Source: Deltaproteobacteria bacterium (GTDB taxonomy: Bacteria; Desulfobacterota; Desulfobaccia; Desulfobaccales; 0-14-0-80-60-11). Taken from it: a DNA stretch of 64,000 nt. The notes below the pieces were generated by a model, which saw nothing but the letters and a program-made list of their open reading frames with translations, was not told the DNA's origin and made no database searches. The stretch spans positions 62,001-126,000 of the forward strand of contig JASEFS010000003.1 of assembly GCA_030018495.1 (NCBI GenBank). Reading direction: 5' to 3'. Below, in pieces: positions 8,773 through 19,413 of the stretch. Position numbers and translations under genes: made by a program. Positions within the stretch are counted from its first letter, which is position 1. Every line of letters begins with the position of its first letter.

Positions 8773-9389
8773 CTCATAGCCTCCAGCGTCACGGGTTGCC
8801 GGATAATGGTGTTAAACTCTGCCGGCGGGGTTTGCCGTGGGTCGCTTAGATAAATTTCGTGGCGTCTGCCGCAGGTCTGATAGCCTTTCTCCTTGATGAA
8901 GGCTTGCAGCCGGGCAATGGCGGCGTGCGCTTCGCAAAAAGGCCCCACGTGGAGAATCTGAGCCGCTTCCCCTTCACACCAGGCGGAGAACCGCACTTTG
9001 TCCAGAAGCGGCAATTTGCTATTTCCCCTGCCCCGGTCTTTGGCGCGGTTTACGAGTTCCGGGGTGATGGTCTCCGGCTGCCTGATCAGCAGGGTCCAGC
9101 GACATCGGTGATTGTCGCGGTTGGCGAACTCGTCCGGTTCATCGGCCCGCCAGAGGGCCTCCAGGGGCATCACCTCGTAATCCAGACCCTGGTCCCTGAC
9201 CAAAGATTTCAGGGCATAGGAGACGCTGAAGAGGGCCTCCACGGCCTGTTGGAATTCGGGTCCGGCGTCGGGGGCGCCCTGGCCGTTGATCATCAAAAAA
9301 AGGAGGCGCGGGACGTTAATAAAGGTGGGTTCTTGGAGAGATGCGGTGTAGAGAGGGTTAGGAGCTGATTTTGAGTCTATCTTTGACAT
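8769..9389 (-). CDS. GyrI-like small-molecule-binding domain protein
   Basis: A 206-residue cytosolic protein with a GyrI-like (SOUL/effector-binding) fold. The diagnostic block is at the C-terminus: VGPFCEAHAAIARLQAF, then EKGYQTCGRRHEIYLSDPR and the ending NTIIRQPV. There is no DNA-binding domain, so this is the stand-alone form whose ligand is unknown. I start at the ATG at 9389; upward extension runs into a dispersed hairpin repeat at 9465 and would be non-coding. It is co-transcribed with argJ through a 4-base overlap and lies behind secA. Confidence 0.8.
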   Translation of the reverse strand: MSKIDSKSAPNPLYTASLQEPTFINVPRLLFLMINGQGAPDAGPEFQQAVEALFSVSYALKSLVRDQGLDYEVMPLEALWRADEPDEFANRDNHRCRWTLLIRQPETITPELVNRAKDRGRGNSKLPLLDKVRFSAWCEGEAAQILHVGPFCEAHAAIARLQAFIKEKGYQTCGRRHEIYLSDPRQTPPAEFNTIIRQPVTLEAMR

Positions 9390-9464
9390 AATCAGAGATA
9401 ATTCTCCAACCACAGGCCAAAGCCTGCGGATACCGATCCGCCAATTACAGCACCCGATAAAAAA

Positions 9465-9484
9465 GACAGGCTGAAAGCCTGTGC
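9465..9484. repeat. Dispersed hairpin repeat, GGAA-loop family
   Basis: An imperfect member of the family: ACAGGC, TGAAA loop, GCCTGT. It sits in the gap between secA and the GyrI-like gene. Beside it, GCGGAT-accg-ATCCGC (9426-9441) is a second short perfect hairpin. Confidence 0.65.
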
Positions 9485-9564
9485 CACTTGTATAAGGATA
9501 GGGGTGGGGGTCTGAGGGAGGGGTAAGGGCCCGCCGCCTTAACTCCCTCACTCAGAATTTTATC

Positions 9565-12069
<2,505 letters not shown>

Positions 12070-12287
12070 AGCTTTCTATGGCATTGAGCGGCTGAAACAA
12101 GCAGCCGCCGCTTTTAAAATTAGCATAAGTGCCAATAAAAAAACCGATAAAGCTCGGGCTTTACCGGGGCAAATGGCCGAATAAACCTTGCATGTGCGGC
12201 GTCCAGCGCACAACAGAGTTGGCGCTTAGCATCTTTTTTAAAATAAGTTTTGCCGGGCGCAATGTCAAGGAATTCTCAAGGGCTCCG

Positions 12288-12740
12288 TCACAAATCCAAT
12301 ATCAGGGGGATTTCGTCGCAATCCGGAAACTTCACGCAGTCCACGCAGTCGGCCCAGACGATGGGAGGAAGTTGCTCCCTGGGAAAAGGGCGGAAGCCGA
12401 AGCGCTCAAAATAATTGGGACTGGCGGTTAGGACGAAAACCTTGCGGAGCCCCAACTGCCGCGCCTCTTCCAGGCAGTTTCGGACCATTTGCGAACCCAA
12501 ACCCCGGCCCTGAAAATCCGGTGACACCACCAGGGAGCGGATTTCCCCCAAGTCGTCCCAGGACACATGCAGGGCGGCCACCGCGATAATGGGGCCTTCA
12601 TCCTCCCGGTAAACGGAGTAATCCCGCATCTGGCTGTAGAGGTTGGCCAAAGTGCGGGGCAGAATTTCTCCGACCTTGGCGGCCTCCGCCAAAATCCGGC
12701 GGATTTCAGGAATCTCGGTGATCTTGGCTTTGCGGATCAT
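12288..12740 (-). CDS. GNAT acetyltransferase, ArgA-like (short N-acetylglutamate synthase type)
   Basis: A 150-residue single-domain GNAT protein. The acetyl-CoA pyrophosphate loop is RGLGSQ in VSPDFQGRGLGSQMVRN, followed by the ending NYFERFGFRPFPREQLP. This layout matches the short, stand-alone acetylglutamate synthases that prime the arginine pathway in bacteria lacking the kinase-fused ArgA. The neighbouring argJ supports that role. The C-terminus carries a CVDC pair (WADCVDCVKF). There is no Shine-Dalgarno sequence; an extended -10 box lies 12 bases before the ATG. Another GNAT function cannot be excluded. Confidence 0.75.
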   Translation of the reverse strand: MIRKAKITEIPEIRRILAEAAKVGEILPRTLANLYSQMRDYSVYREDEGPIIAVAALHVSWDDLGEIRSLVVSPDFQGRGLGSQMVRNCLEEARQLGLRKVFVLTASPNYFERFGFRPFPREQLPPIVWADCVDCVKFPDCDEIPLILDL

Positions 12741-12752
12741 AGTCTTGATGAT

Positions 12753-12761
12753 ATTATAACA
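12753..12761 (-). promoter_or_regulatory. Extended -10 promoter element (TGTTATAAT)
   Basis: On the minus strand TGTTATAAT reads as an extended -10 box. Its last base lies 12 bases before the ATG of the GNAT gene, so the expected transcript start leaves a leader of only about 5-6 bases. The divergent FKBP gene starts 21 bases away on the other side, so the two promoters overlap. Confidence 0.5.
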
Positions 12762-12782
12762 TGATAAGGTAAGGAGAAAACA

Positions 12783-13289
12783 ATGGACGTAATCTCGCAG
12801 GATAAATTTGTGCGCTTGTCATATCGCCTTAGGCTCAAATCCGGCAAATATCTCCGGGGCAGCGCCGAGGAGCCGGAAGAAATGACTTTTATAGCCGGTT
12901 GCGGCGAGCTCCTGCCGGGGTTGGAGCGCCGCCTCTGGGGCGCGCCGGTGTCGGAAACCCTTGAATTCGTGGTCCCCGCGGTGGAAGCCTTCGGGTTTTA
13001 CGACCCGGAAAACATCCAAGTGTGGAGCAAAAAAGTCTTTCCCCCGGAAATGGAACTTAAACCCGGACAGAAGGTGCTGCCCTCGGTGCTGCCGTTCCCG
13101 CCGGAATATCCCCTTAGCATCAAGGAAGTTCGGGATGATAAGGTAATACTGGACCTGAACCATCCTTTGGCAGACGAGGACCTTTATTATCAGGTGCAGG
13201 TGGTGGAAGTGCGGGACGCCACTGAAGAGGAAAAGGCCCCTTTGAAACAGTGTAAATCCTGCCGTGATGAAATGGACGAGATGGCCTGA
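12783..13289 (+). CDS. FKBP-type peptidyl-prolyl isomerase, SlyD-like
   Basis: A 168-residue cytosolic folding catalyst. The SlyD group marker DLNHPLADEDLYYQVQVVEVR is present (about 120-140), following an inserted chaperone (IF) domain from about residue 75 to 118; the FKBP part begins FVRLSYRLRLKSG and has PGLERRLWG. The C-terminus has CKSC, a reduced version of the Cys/His-rich metal tail of SlyD. GGTAAGGAG precedes the ATG. It is single and shares a bidirectional terminator with the ferredoxin gene. Confidence 0.88.
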   Translation: MDVISQDKFVRLSYRLRLKSGKYLRGSAEEPEEMTFIAGCGELLPGLERRLWGAPVSETLEFVVPAVEAFGFYDPENIQVWSKKVFPPEMELKPGQKVLPSVLPFPPEYPLSIKEVRDDKVILDLNHPLADEDLYYQVQVVEVRDATEEEKAPLKQCKSCRDEMDEMA

Positions 13290-13322
13290 TCGGTTTGGGA
13301 TTCTAACGGCGTCTCAAATAAA

Positions 13323-13357
13323 AAAAACCCCCGGCTGTTTACCTGCCGGGGGTTTTT
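13323..13357. terminator. Bidirectional rho-independent terminator
   Basis: Stem CCCCCGGC (13328-13335) pairs with GCCGGGGG (13345-13352), flanked by A5 on one side and T5 on the other, so it works on both strands. It lies between the convergent FKBP and ferredoxin genes. Confidence 0.9.
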
Positions 13358-13370
13358 ACTTCCTTCGCGA

Positions 13371-13559
13371 TTAAACTTCGGTGACCGTAATGGCCCCCGA
13401 AGGGCAGACTTCGACGCAGCTTTCGCAGCCCAGGCACTCTTCTTCGTTAACCGGCACCGCTTTCTCATCTTGCATCTCGAAAACGCCGACAGGACAAACG
13501 TTGACGCATTCTTCGTCCCCGGTGCACTTGTCAGTGTCAACTTCAACTCGCCAAGCCAT
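13371..13559 (-). CDS. Dicluster ferredoxin with an Asp in the first cluster motif
   Basis: A 62-residue ferredoxin. The second motif is a standard C42-x2-C45-x2-C48-x3-C52-P for a [4Fe-4S] cluster. The first reads C12-x2-D15-x2-C18-x3-C22-P, with Asp where Cys is usual. The same pattern is known from Desulfovibrio africanus ferredoxin III, where the cluster converts between [3Fe-4S] and [4Fe-4S] and can take up other metals. The ribosome site AGGAGG is excellent. It follows the dsr operon on the same strand by about 230 bases, so it may feed electrons to sulfite reduction; it may have its own promoter. Confidence 0.92.
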   Translation of the reverse strand: MAWRVEVDTDKCTGDEECVNVCPVGVFEMQDEKAVPVNEEECLGCESCVEVCPSGAITVTEV

Positions 13560-13785
13560 GTGTTCACACCTCCTCTAAAATTTTAACCATGCAAATTTGG
13601 GAACCGGCTGATCGGCAACCCAGCTTATAGTTCTCTCCCTGGCCCCGTTGCCGACGCCGCAGGAGTTGTCAAGCTTTCCCGACGGGATATTTTACCGTCA
13701 GTTAGAGCTTTTTTTCACAATTATAACCAGATTTTCGTATATCTAAAACCCTCTATTCTTGTCAAGTAAAAATCGCCGCAAGTCT

Positions 13786-15243
13786 TCAGCCTGCCCTCTT
13801 TTGCAACCGCAATTCTGATATTTTGAGCACTTTTGCGGACCAAGGCCCGCGGCGGGCCCGGCGGTATTCCCGGGCGAGCCGCACCAGGGCCGGGGCCCAG
13901 GAGGGGGCCCCCAGGGCGTGCAGGTGCGTATAGGTGGCCAAAACATTTTTATACAGGAGGCCGTCGCGGTTGCCGCCGATGCCGGCGCCCCGCACTACGT
14001 GAAAGACCAGGGAATCTTCCGGGCCGGGCTCCGGGTTGACATGGGAATAATGGAACTCATGCCCTTTCAGACGGGTGCCCGGGGGAAAGTAGGGATTCTC
14101 CTGCACCACTTCCAGCACCGTGTAGCCATGCCCCTGGGGTTTGCGCCCCATGATGAAATCACAGGGAAAAATGCCGACCATGGGGAAGCGTTCCCCTTCA
14201 ATGGTCTTGATGGCCGCGCCCAAATACATCAGGCCGCCGCATTCGGCATAAATGGGCAGCCCCCTGCCGGCGGCTTGCTTGACGGCCAGCCGAAAGGTCT
14301 CATTTTCGGCCAAAGCCTGGGCGTGGGTTTCGGGAAAGCCTCCGCCGATGTAAAGGCCGTCCAGGTCAGGCGGCAGAGTGGGAGCCGACAAGGCGCTCAC
14401 CTCAACCAGCCTGGCCCCTTCGCGCTCCAGGGCTTCCAGATTTTCGCTATAGTAGAACTGAAAGGCCGAGTCCCTGATGACGCCCAGGGTTACGCTTTCT
14501 CCCTCAGGCAGTCCGGTCTGGTGCAAACGCTGAGGCTGCGGCAGCGGCGGGGCGTTTGCGGCCGCCCGCCACAAGCCGTCCAGATCCAGATAGCGTTCGG
14601 CCAAATCTCTGGCCGTGCTCACGGCCCGCTGAGCCGTGTGGTGCTCCTGAGGCGGCACCAGGCCCATGTGTCGTTCCGGAAAAACCGCGCACTTGAGGCG
14701 CGGCAAAGCTCCAAACACCGGCACCCCGCAATAGTGCTCAATAGTGTCGCGCAGAATGGCTTCGTGGCGCGGACGGGCCACCTGATTAAGTATCACCCCG
14801 GCGATAGGCACCTGAGGGTCAAAGTGCTGGCAGCCCAAAATCAGGGCCGCAACGGTGCGGGTGGTCATGGTGCAATCAACCACCAGGACCACGGGGGTGG
14901 CCAGAAACTTGGCCAGCTCAGCGGTGCTGTAGGTGCCCTGGGCGTCCAGGCCGTCGTAGAGACCCCGATTGCCCTCGATCAAAAGGGCATCGGCATGCTC
15001 AACATGGCGGGCTATTAAAGCAAGAATCTGGTCCCCTTCCATAAGGAAGGGGTCCAGATTATGGCTGGGGCTTCCGGCCGCCAGGGCGTGCCAGGCAGGA
15101 TCGATGTAGTCAGGCCCTTTTTTAAAGGGTATAACTTTCCTGTCCTGAGCGCGCCAGGCGGCCAGGAGTCCTAAAGTCAGGGTGGTTTTTCCGGCCCCAC
15201 CCCGAAGAGCAGCCAACAGCAGGCGGGGACAGGGCCGAGACAT
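13786..15243 (-). CDS. dsrN: DsrN / cobyrinate a,c-diamide synthase-like glutamine amidotransferase
   Basis: A 485-residue CbiA/CobB family enzyme. The N-terminal half is an ATP-binding dethiobiotin-synthetase-like domain (RGGAGKTTLTLGL, KKGPDYIDPAWH); the C-terminal half is a class I glutaminase with Cys in YAECGGLMYLG and the closing His/Glu near HGYTVLEV and HEFHYS. In this place, directly behind dsrD, the family is known as DsrN and is thought to amidate sirohaem to the sirohaem-amide of sulfite reductase; cobyrinate amidation is the alternative. The start ATG overlaps the dsrD stop by one base (TAATG), which excludes the longer upstream start. Confidence 0.88.
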   Translation of the reverse strand: MSRPCPRLLLAALRGGAGKTTLTLGLLAAWRAQDRKVIPFKKGPDYIDPAWHALAAGSPSHNLDPFLMEGDQILALIARHVEHADALLIEGNRGLYDGLDAQGTYSTAELAKFLATPVVLVVDCTMTTRTVAALILGCQHFDPQVPIAGVILNQVARPRHEAILRDTIEHYCGVPVFGALPRLKCAVFPERHMGLVPPQEHHTAQRAVSTARDLAERYLDLDGLWRAAANAPPLPQPQRLHQTGLPEGESVTLGVIRDSAFQFYYSENLEALEREGARLVEVSALSAPTLPPDLDGLYIGGGFPETHAQALAENETFRLAVKQAAGRGLPIYAECGGLMYLGAAIKTIEGERFPMVGIFPCDFIMGRKPQGHGYTVLEVVQENPYFPPGTRLKGHEFHYSHVNPEPGPEDSLVFHVVRGAGIGGNRDGLLYKNVLATYTHLHALGAPSWAPALVRLAREYRRARRGPWSAKVLKISELRLQKRAG

Positions 15244-15485
15244 TAGTGCTTCGCGGCGCCTTCCACCCGAGGGCACTCGATAAAGCTGCCACCGAAATAG
15301 GTGTAAACGCAGCGGCCGCCATCGATCAGTTCTTTGATGGCGAACTTGACGTCGTTTCTGGGTTGATCCGGATGCTCTTTGAGCACCGCTTTTTCAATGT
15401 CTTTGGCCTTGAGCTGCTTTTTGCCCGCAGCCGCTTCCACCATCTTGTAGATGTATTCTACAAGCTCATCCTTAGGTAATGCCAT
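15243..15485 (-). CDS. dsrD: DsrD, regulator of dissimilatory sulfite reductase
   Basis: An 80-residue winged-helix protein (LPKDELVEYIYKMVEA, then KAKDIEKAVLKEHP, ending YTYFGGSFIECPR). DsrD binds DsrAB and speeds sulfite reduction; it does not appear to act as a DNA-binding regulator. It is a marker of sulfate/sulfite-reducing organisms rather than sulfur oxidisers. It lies 15 bases behind dsrB and overlaps dsrN by one base. Confidence 0.96.
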   Translation of the reverse strand: MALPKDELVEYIYKMVEAAAGKKQLKAKDIEKAVLKEHPDQPRNDVKFAIKELIDGGRCVYTYFGGSFIECPRVEGAAKH

Positions 15486-15500
15486 TTTTCAATCACCTGC

Positions 15501-16574
15501 TTAGAATTTGAAATGCATTGACGTCCTATAAGTATCATACGCCTGGAATTTATAGTCGTCAATATGCTGGTAGGTAAACGGGATATCGCAAATCTCAAAG
15601 AACTTTTCCCAACCGATGCGCTCGATCCATTCGCCTACGCGCTCGTATTTGTTGGCGCCTTCGGTGTACTTAATGAGCATCTTGCGGATGGTCTCTACGA
15701 CTTCCGGCCAGCGCGGCGGATTGTTGGGGATGTAGGGCACCGCCAACCGGGAGAACATGGGCGCGCTTTTGGCGTTGGAAACCTTGCCGCCCACCAACAG
15801 GGCCACGCCGCCCTTTTCTTCATCAAAGCAGGGCATCGCCGGGCACATGGTATAGCAGTTGCCGCAGTACATGCAGCGTTCCACATTCACCGTAACGCTC
15901 TTCAAGGTCTTATCCGGATGGGGCCGGATGGCGCCCGTGGGGCAAGACGCAATGGTAGTGGGAATTTCGCACAAATGCCGCAGTTTTTCGTGCTGCACTT
16001 TGGGCGGAGTGCGGTGTACGCCGCAAATGGCGATATCAGAGCAATGCACCGCGCCGCACATGTTCAGACAACAGGCCAGGGAAATACGCACCTGGGCCGG
16101 CAGGCTGTGGGTGCCGAAGTAGTCGATCAGATCGTCCATAACCGACTTGACGATGCCGGAGGCGTCGATGGCGGGAGTGTGGCAGTGCACCCAGCCCTGG
16201 GTATGGACAATGTTGGTGATTGAATGGCCGGTGCCGCCCTTGGGCAGGCCTCTGCTGGCCAATTCGGCTTTCAAAGGCTCCAACTGAGCCTTGTCCGACA
16301 CCAGAAACTCAACATTATGACGGCTGGTGAAGCGCAGATGACCGCCGCAGAATTTATCGGCGATATCGCACAGCTCCCTGGCAAACATCGTGGTTATGAG
16401 GCGCGGAGAGGCCACGCGCACGGAATAAATTTCCGCGCCGCTTTCCGAGACGTGCTTCAAAACCCCGGGTTCCAGAATTTCATGATATGCCCACTTGCCG
16501 TAATTTTCTTTGATGACCGGCGGCAGGAATTTGCTGAAATGTGGCGGGCCAATATCGGTAATCCGTTCAGCCAT
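15501..16574 (-). CDS. dsrB: Dissimilatory sulfite reductase beta subunit
   Basis: DsrB (357 residues) forms the alpha2-beta2 core with DsrA that reduces sulfite in the cytoplasm. Visible features are the sirohaem-domain segment [15 protein letters not shown] (about 167-180), [10 protein letters not shown], and a ferredoxin insertion with C-x2-C-x2-C-x3-C in [13 protein letters not shown]. The C-terminal half ends [14 protein letters not shown], typical for the family. GAGGAGG precedes the start. It lies 65 bases behind dsrA. Confidence 0.98.
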   Translation of the reverse strand: MAERITDIGPPHFSKFLPPVIKENYGKWAYHEILEPGVLKHVSESGAEIYSVRVASPRLITTMFARELCDIADKFCGGHLRFTSRHNVEFLVSDKAQLEPLKAELASRGLPKGGTGHSITNIVHTQGWVHCHTPAIDASGIVKSVMDDLIDYFGTHSLPAQVRISLACCLNMCGAVHCSDIAICGVHRTPPKVQHEKLRHLCEIPTTIASCPTGAIRPHPDKTLKSVTVNVERCMYCGNCYTMCPAMPCFDEEKGGVALLVGGKVSNAKSAPMFSRLAVPYIPNNPPRWPEVVETIRKMLIKYTEGANKYERVGEWIERIGWEKFFEICDIPFTYQHIDDYKFQAYDTYRTSMHFKF

Positions 16575-16639
16575 GTTCGTTATTCCTCCTCAGTTAAACA
16601 TTACGAATAAGATCATTACCTGGTTTTAGCCCAAGTTTG

Positions 16640-17884
16640 TTACTTGGTGGTGTAGTACTTCCGGCCCGCGGCTTCAGCATCGAAGTCAGACTGATGCCAG
16701 AAGAAGAAGGGATTGGCCCGGGGGGTCCGCACCGACTGAGGCACCGGGGGCAGTTCCACGGCTTCCAGGAAGGCCCGCATGCCCATGCGCATAATGAGCT
16801 CGCCGACACGCTCCCGGTTTTTGCCATGCTCCGCCCACCATTCGGTGATCTTATAGGTCAGATCTTTTAATTCATCAAAGGGCTCTTCCATTTTCATGAA
16901 AGGTACGATAACCCAGCTCATTTGAGCGCCTTCCAGGATGGGGGCGTGGGAGCCGAGCAGAATGGTGCAGCCTCTCTCATTGCCGGGCTTCAGGGCCTTG
17001 GGCATCATGTTGATGCAGTGCATGCAGTGGTTGCAGTTGGCATTGTCGATTTTCAAGGTTTTCCCGTCCCAGCTCATGCACAGGGTGGGGCAAAGATCGG
17101 TTACGTCAGCCTTAATGTCCAGCTTGTCGTAAACCGTGGCGCCGCCTTCGGGCTTGAGTTCGCCGCCGGCATAAGCCTGCACCGCGGCCTGGTCGATTTT
17201 GATATCGTCTTTCCAGACGCCGATCATGGACATATCGGCCCGGGCCACCGCGGCCACGCAGTCATTGGGGCAGCCGGAGAATTTCAGTTTATACTTGTAA
17301 GGATAGGAGGGCCGGTGCAAGTCGAACTGAAACTCCTGAGTGAGCTGGTAGCAGGCCTCCATGGTGTCATAACAGGACCATTCACAACGGGACATGCCCA
17401 GGCAGCAAGAGGGGCTGCGCATGGCCGAACCGGAGCCGCCGATGTCCCAGCCCTTGGCGGTCAGCTTCTCGAAGCAAGGTTCCAGCTCTTCGGTGCGGGT
17501 GCCCAGGAAGATGAGGTCGCCGGTGGCGCCGTGCATGTTGAGTACGCCGCTGCCGTGCTCGTCCCAGATGTCGCACAGTTCCCGCAGAGCCTGGGAGGTG
17601 TAATACCAGCCGGAGGGCTGGTTGATACGCATGGTGTGGAAGTGCTCCAGACCGGGGAACTCGTCCGGCAGGTCGGAGTAGCGGCCGATGATGCCCGAGC
17701 CGTAGCCCAAAACGCCTACGATGCCGCCATGCTTCCAGTGAGTGATTTTTTCTTTATACGACCTCTCCAGTTGTCCCAGCAGGTCATTAACCTGGGGCTT
17801 CTTGGCGGCCATCCGCTTCAGATCCTTGACAAAACTGGGAAATGGACCGGATTCCAGTTGATCCAACAATGGGGTTTTGTGCAT
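16640..17884 (-). CDS. dsrA: Dissimilatory sulfite reductase alpha subunit
   Basis: DsrA (414 residues) carries the catalytic sirohaem-[4Fe-4S] centre. The ligand Cys pairs are C161-x5-C167 (CLGMSRC) and C205-x3-C209 (GCPNDC). The ferredoxin domain uses Cys in DLCPTLC and NCNHCMHC and is followed by NMMPKAL. First gene of the dsr operon, with AGGAGGAG before the ATG and a good promoter upstream. The DsrAB pair with DsrD indicates reductive rather than oxidative sulfur metabolism. Confidence 0.98.
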   Translation of the reverse strand: MHKTPLLDQLESGPFPSFVKDLKRMAAKKPQVNDLLGQLERSYKEKITHWKHGGIVGVLGYGSGIIGRYSDLPDEFPGLEHFHTMRINQPSGWYYTSQALRELCDIWDEHGSGVLNMHGATGDLIFLGTRTEELEPCFEKLTAKGWDIGGSGSAMRSPSCCLGMSRCEWSCYDTMEACYQLTQEFQFDLHRPSYPYKYKLKFSGCPNDCVAAVARADMSMIGVWKDDIKIDQAAVQAYAGGELKPEGGATVYDKLDIKADVTDLCPTLCMSWDGKTLKIDNANCNHCMHCINMMPKALKPGNERGCTILLGSHAPILEGAQMSWVIVPFMKMEEPFDELKDLTYKITEWWAEHGKNRERVGELIMRMGMRAFLEAVELPPVPQSVRTPRANPFFFWHQSDFDAEAAGRKYYTTK

Positions 17885-17947
17885 TAAACTCTCCTCCTGT
17901 TAAATGGTCCCCAAAGGGCTTATCCTTTTTTTCACAATATCAATGCT

Positions 17948-17976
17948 ATCACATAATATTGGAAGCCGTTTGTCAA
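17948..17976 (-). promoter_or_regulatory. Probable sigma-70 promoter of the dsr operon
   Basis: On the minus strand a perfect -35 TTGACA (17976-17971) is followed after 17 bases by TGTGAT (17953-17948) as -10. The leader to the dsrA ATG would be about 60 bases. The surrounding 50 bases are AT-rich. The -10 match is only partial. Confidence 0.55.
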
Positions 17977-17990
17977 CTAAAAAATATCAA

Positions 17991-19304
17991 TTAACTATCT
18001 TCCAGTATTTCCACCGGTCCAAGTTTTTCCAAGGATTCCCGACATTGCGACGCGGGGCCCACCACCAGGGTTACCAGATTTTCCGGCTTGAGGTGATGAT
18101 GGGCCGCTTCTCGGGCGGCTTCCTGGGTTACGCCGAGTATACGGTCACAATATAACTTGAGGTAGTCCAGTCCTAAATCGTGAAGATCAATGGTGAGCAC
18201 CTGCCGGCACAAGGCCCGGGGCGTCTCCAGACTCAGCGGGAAGTGGCCGGTATAGTAGCTTTGGGCTTCCTGAAGTTCTTGGGCCGTAACGCCGTTATCC
18301 CGAATATTTTGGATGACGGCCTTGATTTCCTCGACGACCTTGGCTGTGTGGACCGCCGGTGTAAAGGTGGAGACCTGAAACAGGCCGGGAGCCCGGCGGA
18401 AGAAGAACTGGCTGCGGATGCCATAGGTAAGGCCCAGTTCCGAGCGGATGCGGGTCATGAGACGGGAGGAGAACCCGCCTCCACCCAAAACATAATTGAC
18501 CAGACGCAGGGTAAAAAAATCGGGATGGGAACGGGGCAGCCCCAAAAAGCCCATGCGAATCTCGCTTTGGGTCAACTCCGGACGGTCCAGAAGATAGATG
18601 CCCGGGGGGCAGCTCTGCCGGGGAGCCTCGGTATACGGGGGGCTGGCCGGTCCGCTGGCTGTCCAGCCGGTCCAGACCTTCTGGGCCTCTTCCAGTATTT
18701 GTGAAAACGGCAGCATCCCCACCACCACTAGGGTGGCAGCCCGGGGCGAAAACTCCTTATGGTAAAAAGCCTGGATATCCCCCAGATCCAGGGAAGCCAA
18801 GCTTTCCATCTCGCCCCGGAGGGCATGCCCGTAAGGGGCTCCCTGAAAAAACAGACGCTGGAAACGACGGGAAGCCACCTCCCGGGGCTCGTCCATAATC
18901 TGGGCCAGCTCCGCCCGGCGCCGCTCTTTGAGCATAGGGAATTCATCCTCGGCCAGGCGGGGAGTTTGCACAATTTCGCCCAGGGTGGCGATGAGCGCCG
19001 CAAAATCCTCGCTCAGCCCGTCCAGGTGCACCATGGTGGCGTCCCATTCGCCCCGGGCCTGGAGATTGGCCCCCAGGGATTCAATATCTTCCGCCAGCTG
19101 CCTCTGGGAGCGCCGGATTGTGCCCAGAGTGAGGAACTCCGCGGTCCAGTCGGCCACTCCGGCTTTCCCTGGCGGGTCGCATTCCCCCCCTCGTTTGTTC
19201 ATGAAACTCATGCTCACCCAGGGAACCCGGGAGTAGAAAAGACCTAAAAGAGTGAGGCCGTTCGGCAGCGTTACCTGTTCTATTTCGGGAAGGTAATTCG
19301 TCAT
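17991..19304 (-). CDS. M16 family peptidase-like protein, non-catalytic subunit
   Basis: A 437-residue M16 (pitrilysin/MPP-like) protein. It lacks the HxxEH zinc motif at the expected place (GVADWTAEFLTLG instead), but keeps the C-terminal substrate-clamp signature SSRLMTRIRSELGLTYG with the Arg/Tyr pair. That is the typical non-catalytic partner in two-subunit M16 peptidases; the catalytic partner is the next gene upstream. It lies 106 bases before dsrA on the same strand. Confidence 0.88.
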   Translation of the reverse strand: MTNYLPEIEQVTLPNGLTLLGLFYSRVPWVSMSFMNKRGGECDPPGKAGVADWTAEFLTLGTIRRSQRQLAEDIESLGANLQARGEWDATMVHLDGLSEDFAALIATLGEIVQTPRLAEDEFPMLKERRRAELAQIMDEPREVASRRFQRLFFQGAPYGHALRGEMESLASLDLGDIQAFYHKEFSPRAATLVVVGMLPFSQILEEAQKVWTGWTASGPASPPYTEAPRQSCPPGIYLLDRPELTQSEIRMGFLGLPRSHPDFFTLRLVNYVLGGGGFSSRLMTRIRSELGLTYGIRSQFFFRRAPGLFQVSTFTPAVHTAKVVEEIKAVIQNIRDNGVTAQELQEAQSYYTGHFPLSLETPRALCRQVLTIDLHDLGLDYLKLYCDRILGVTQEAAREAAHHHLKPENLVTLVVGPASQCRESLEKLGPVEILEDS

Positions 19305-19413
19305 CGCGTCAACCTCGAAGAAGTGGTCAATGGCCAGAGGTCATCGGCCGGAGGTAAATGTCAACAATCTTTTGAAGAGAAAGACCTCTTTCATCCGGCC
19401 CCTGCTTCTTGTC

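Noticed and set aside
9390-9551. N-terminal extension of the GyrI-like protein
   Set aside because: It would translate through the dispersed hairpin repeat at 9465 and starts without a ribosome site; the ATG at 9389 gives the normal domain.
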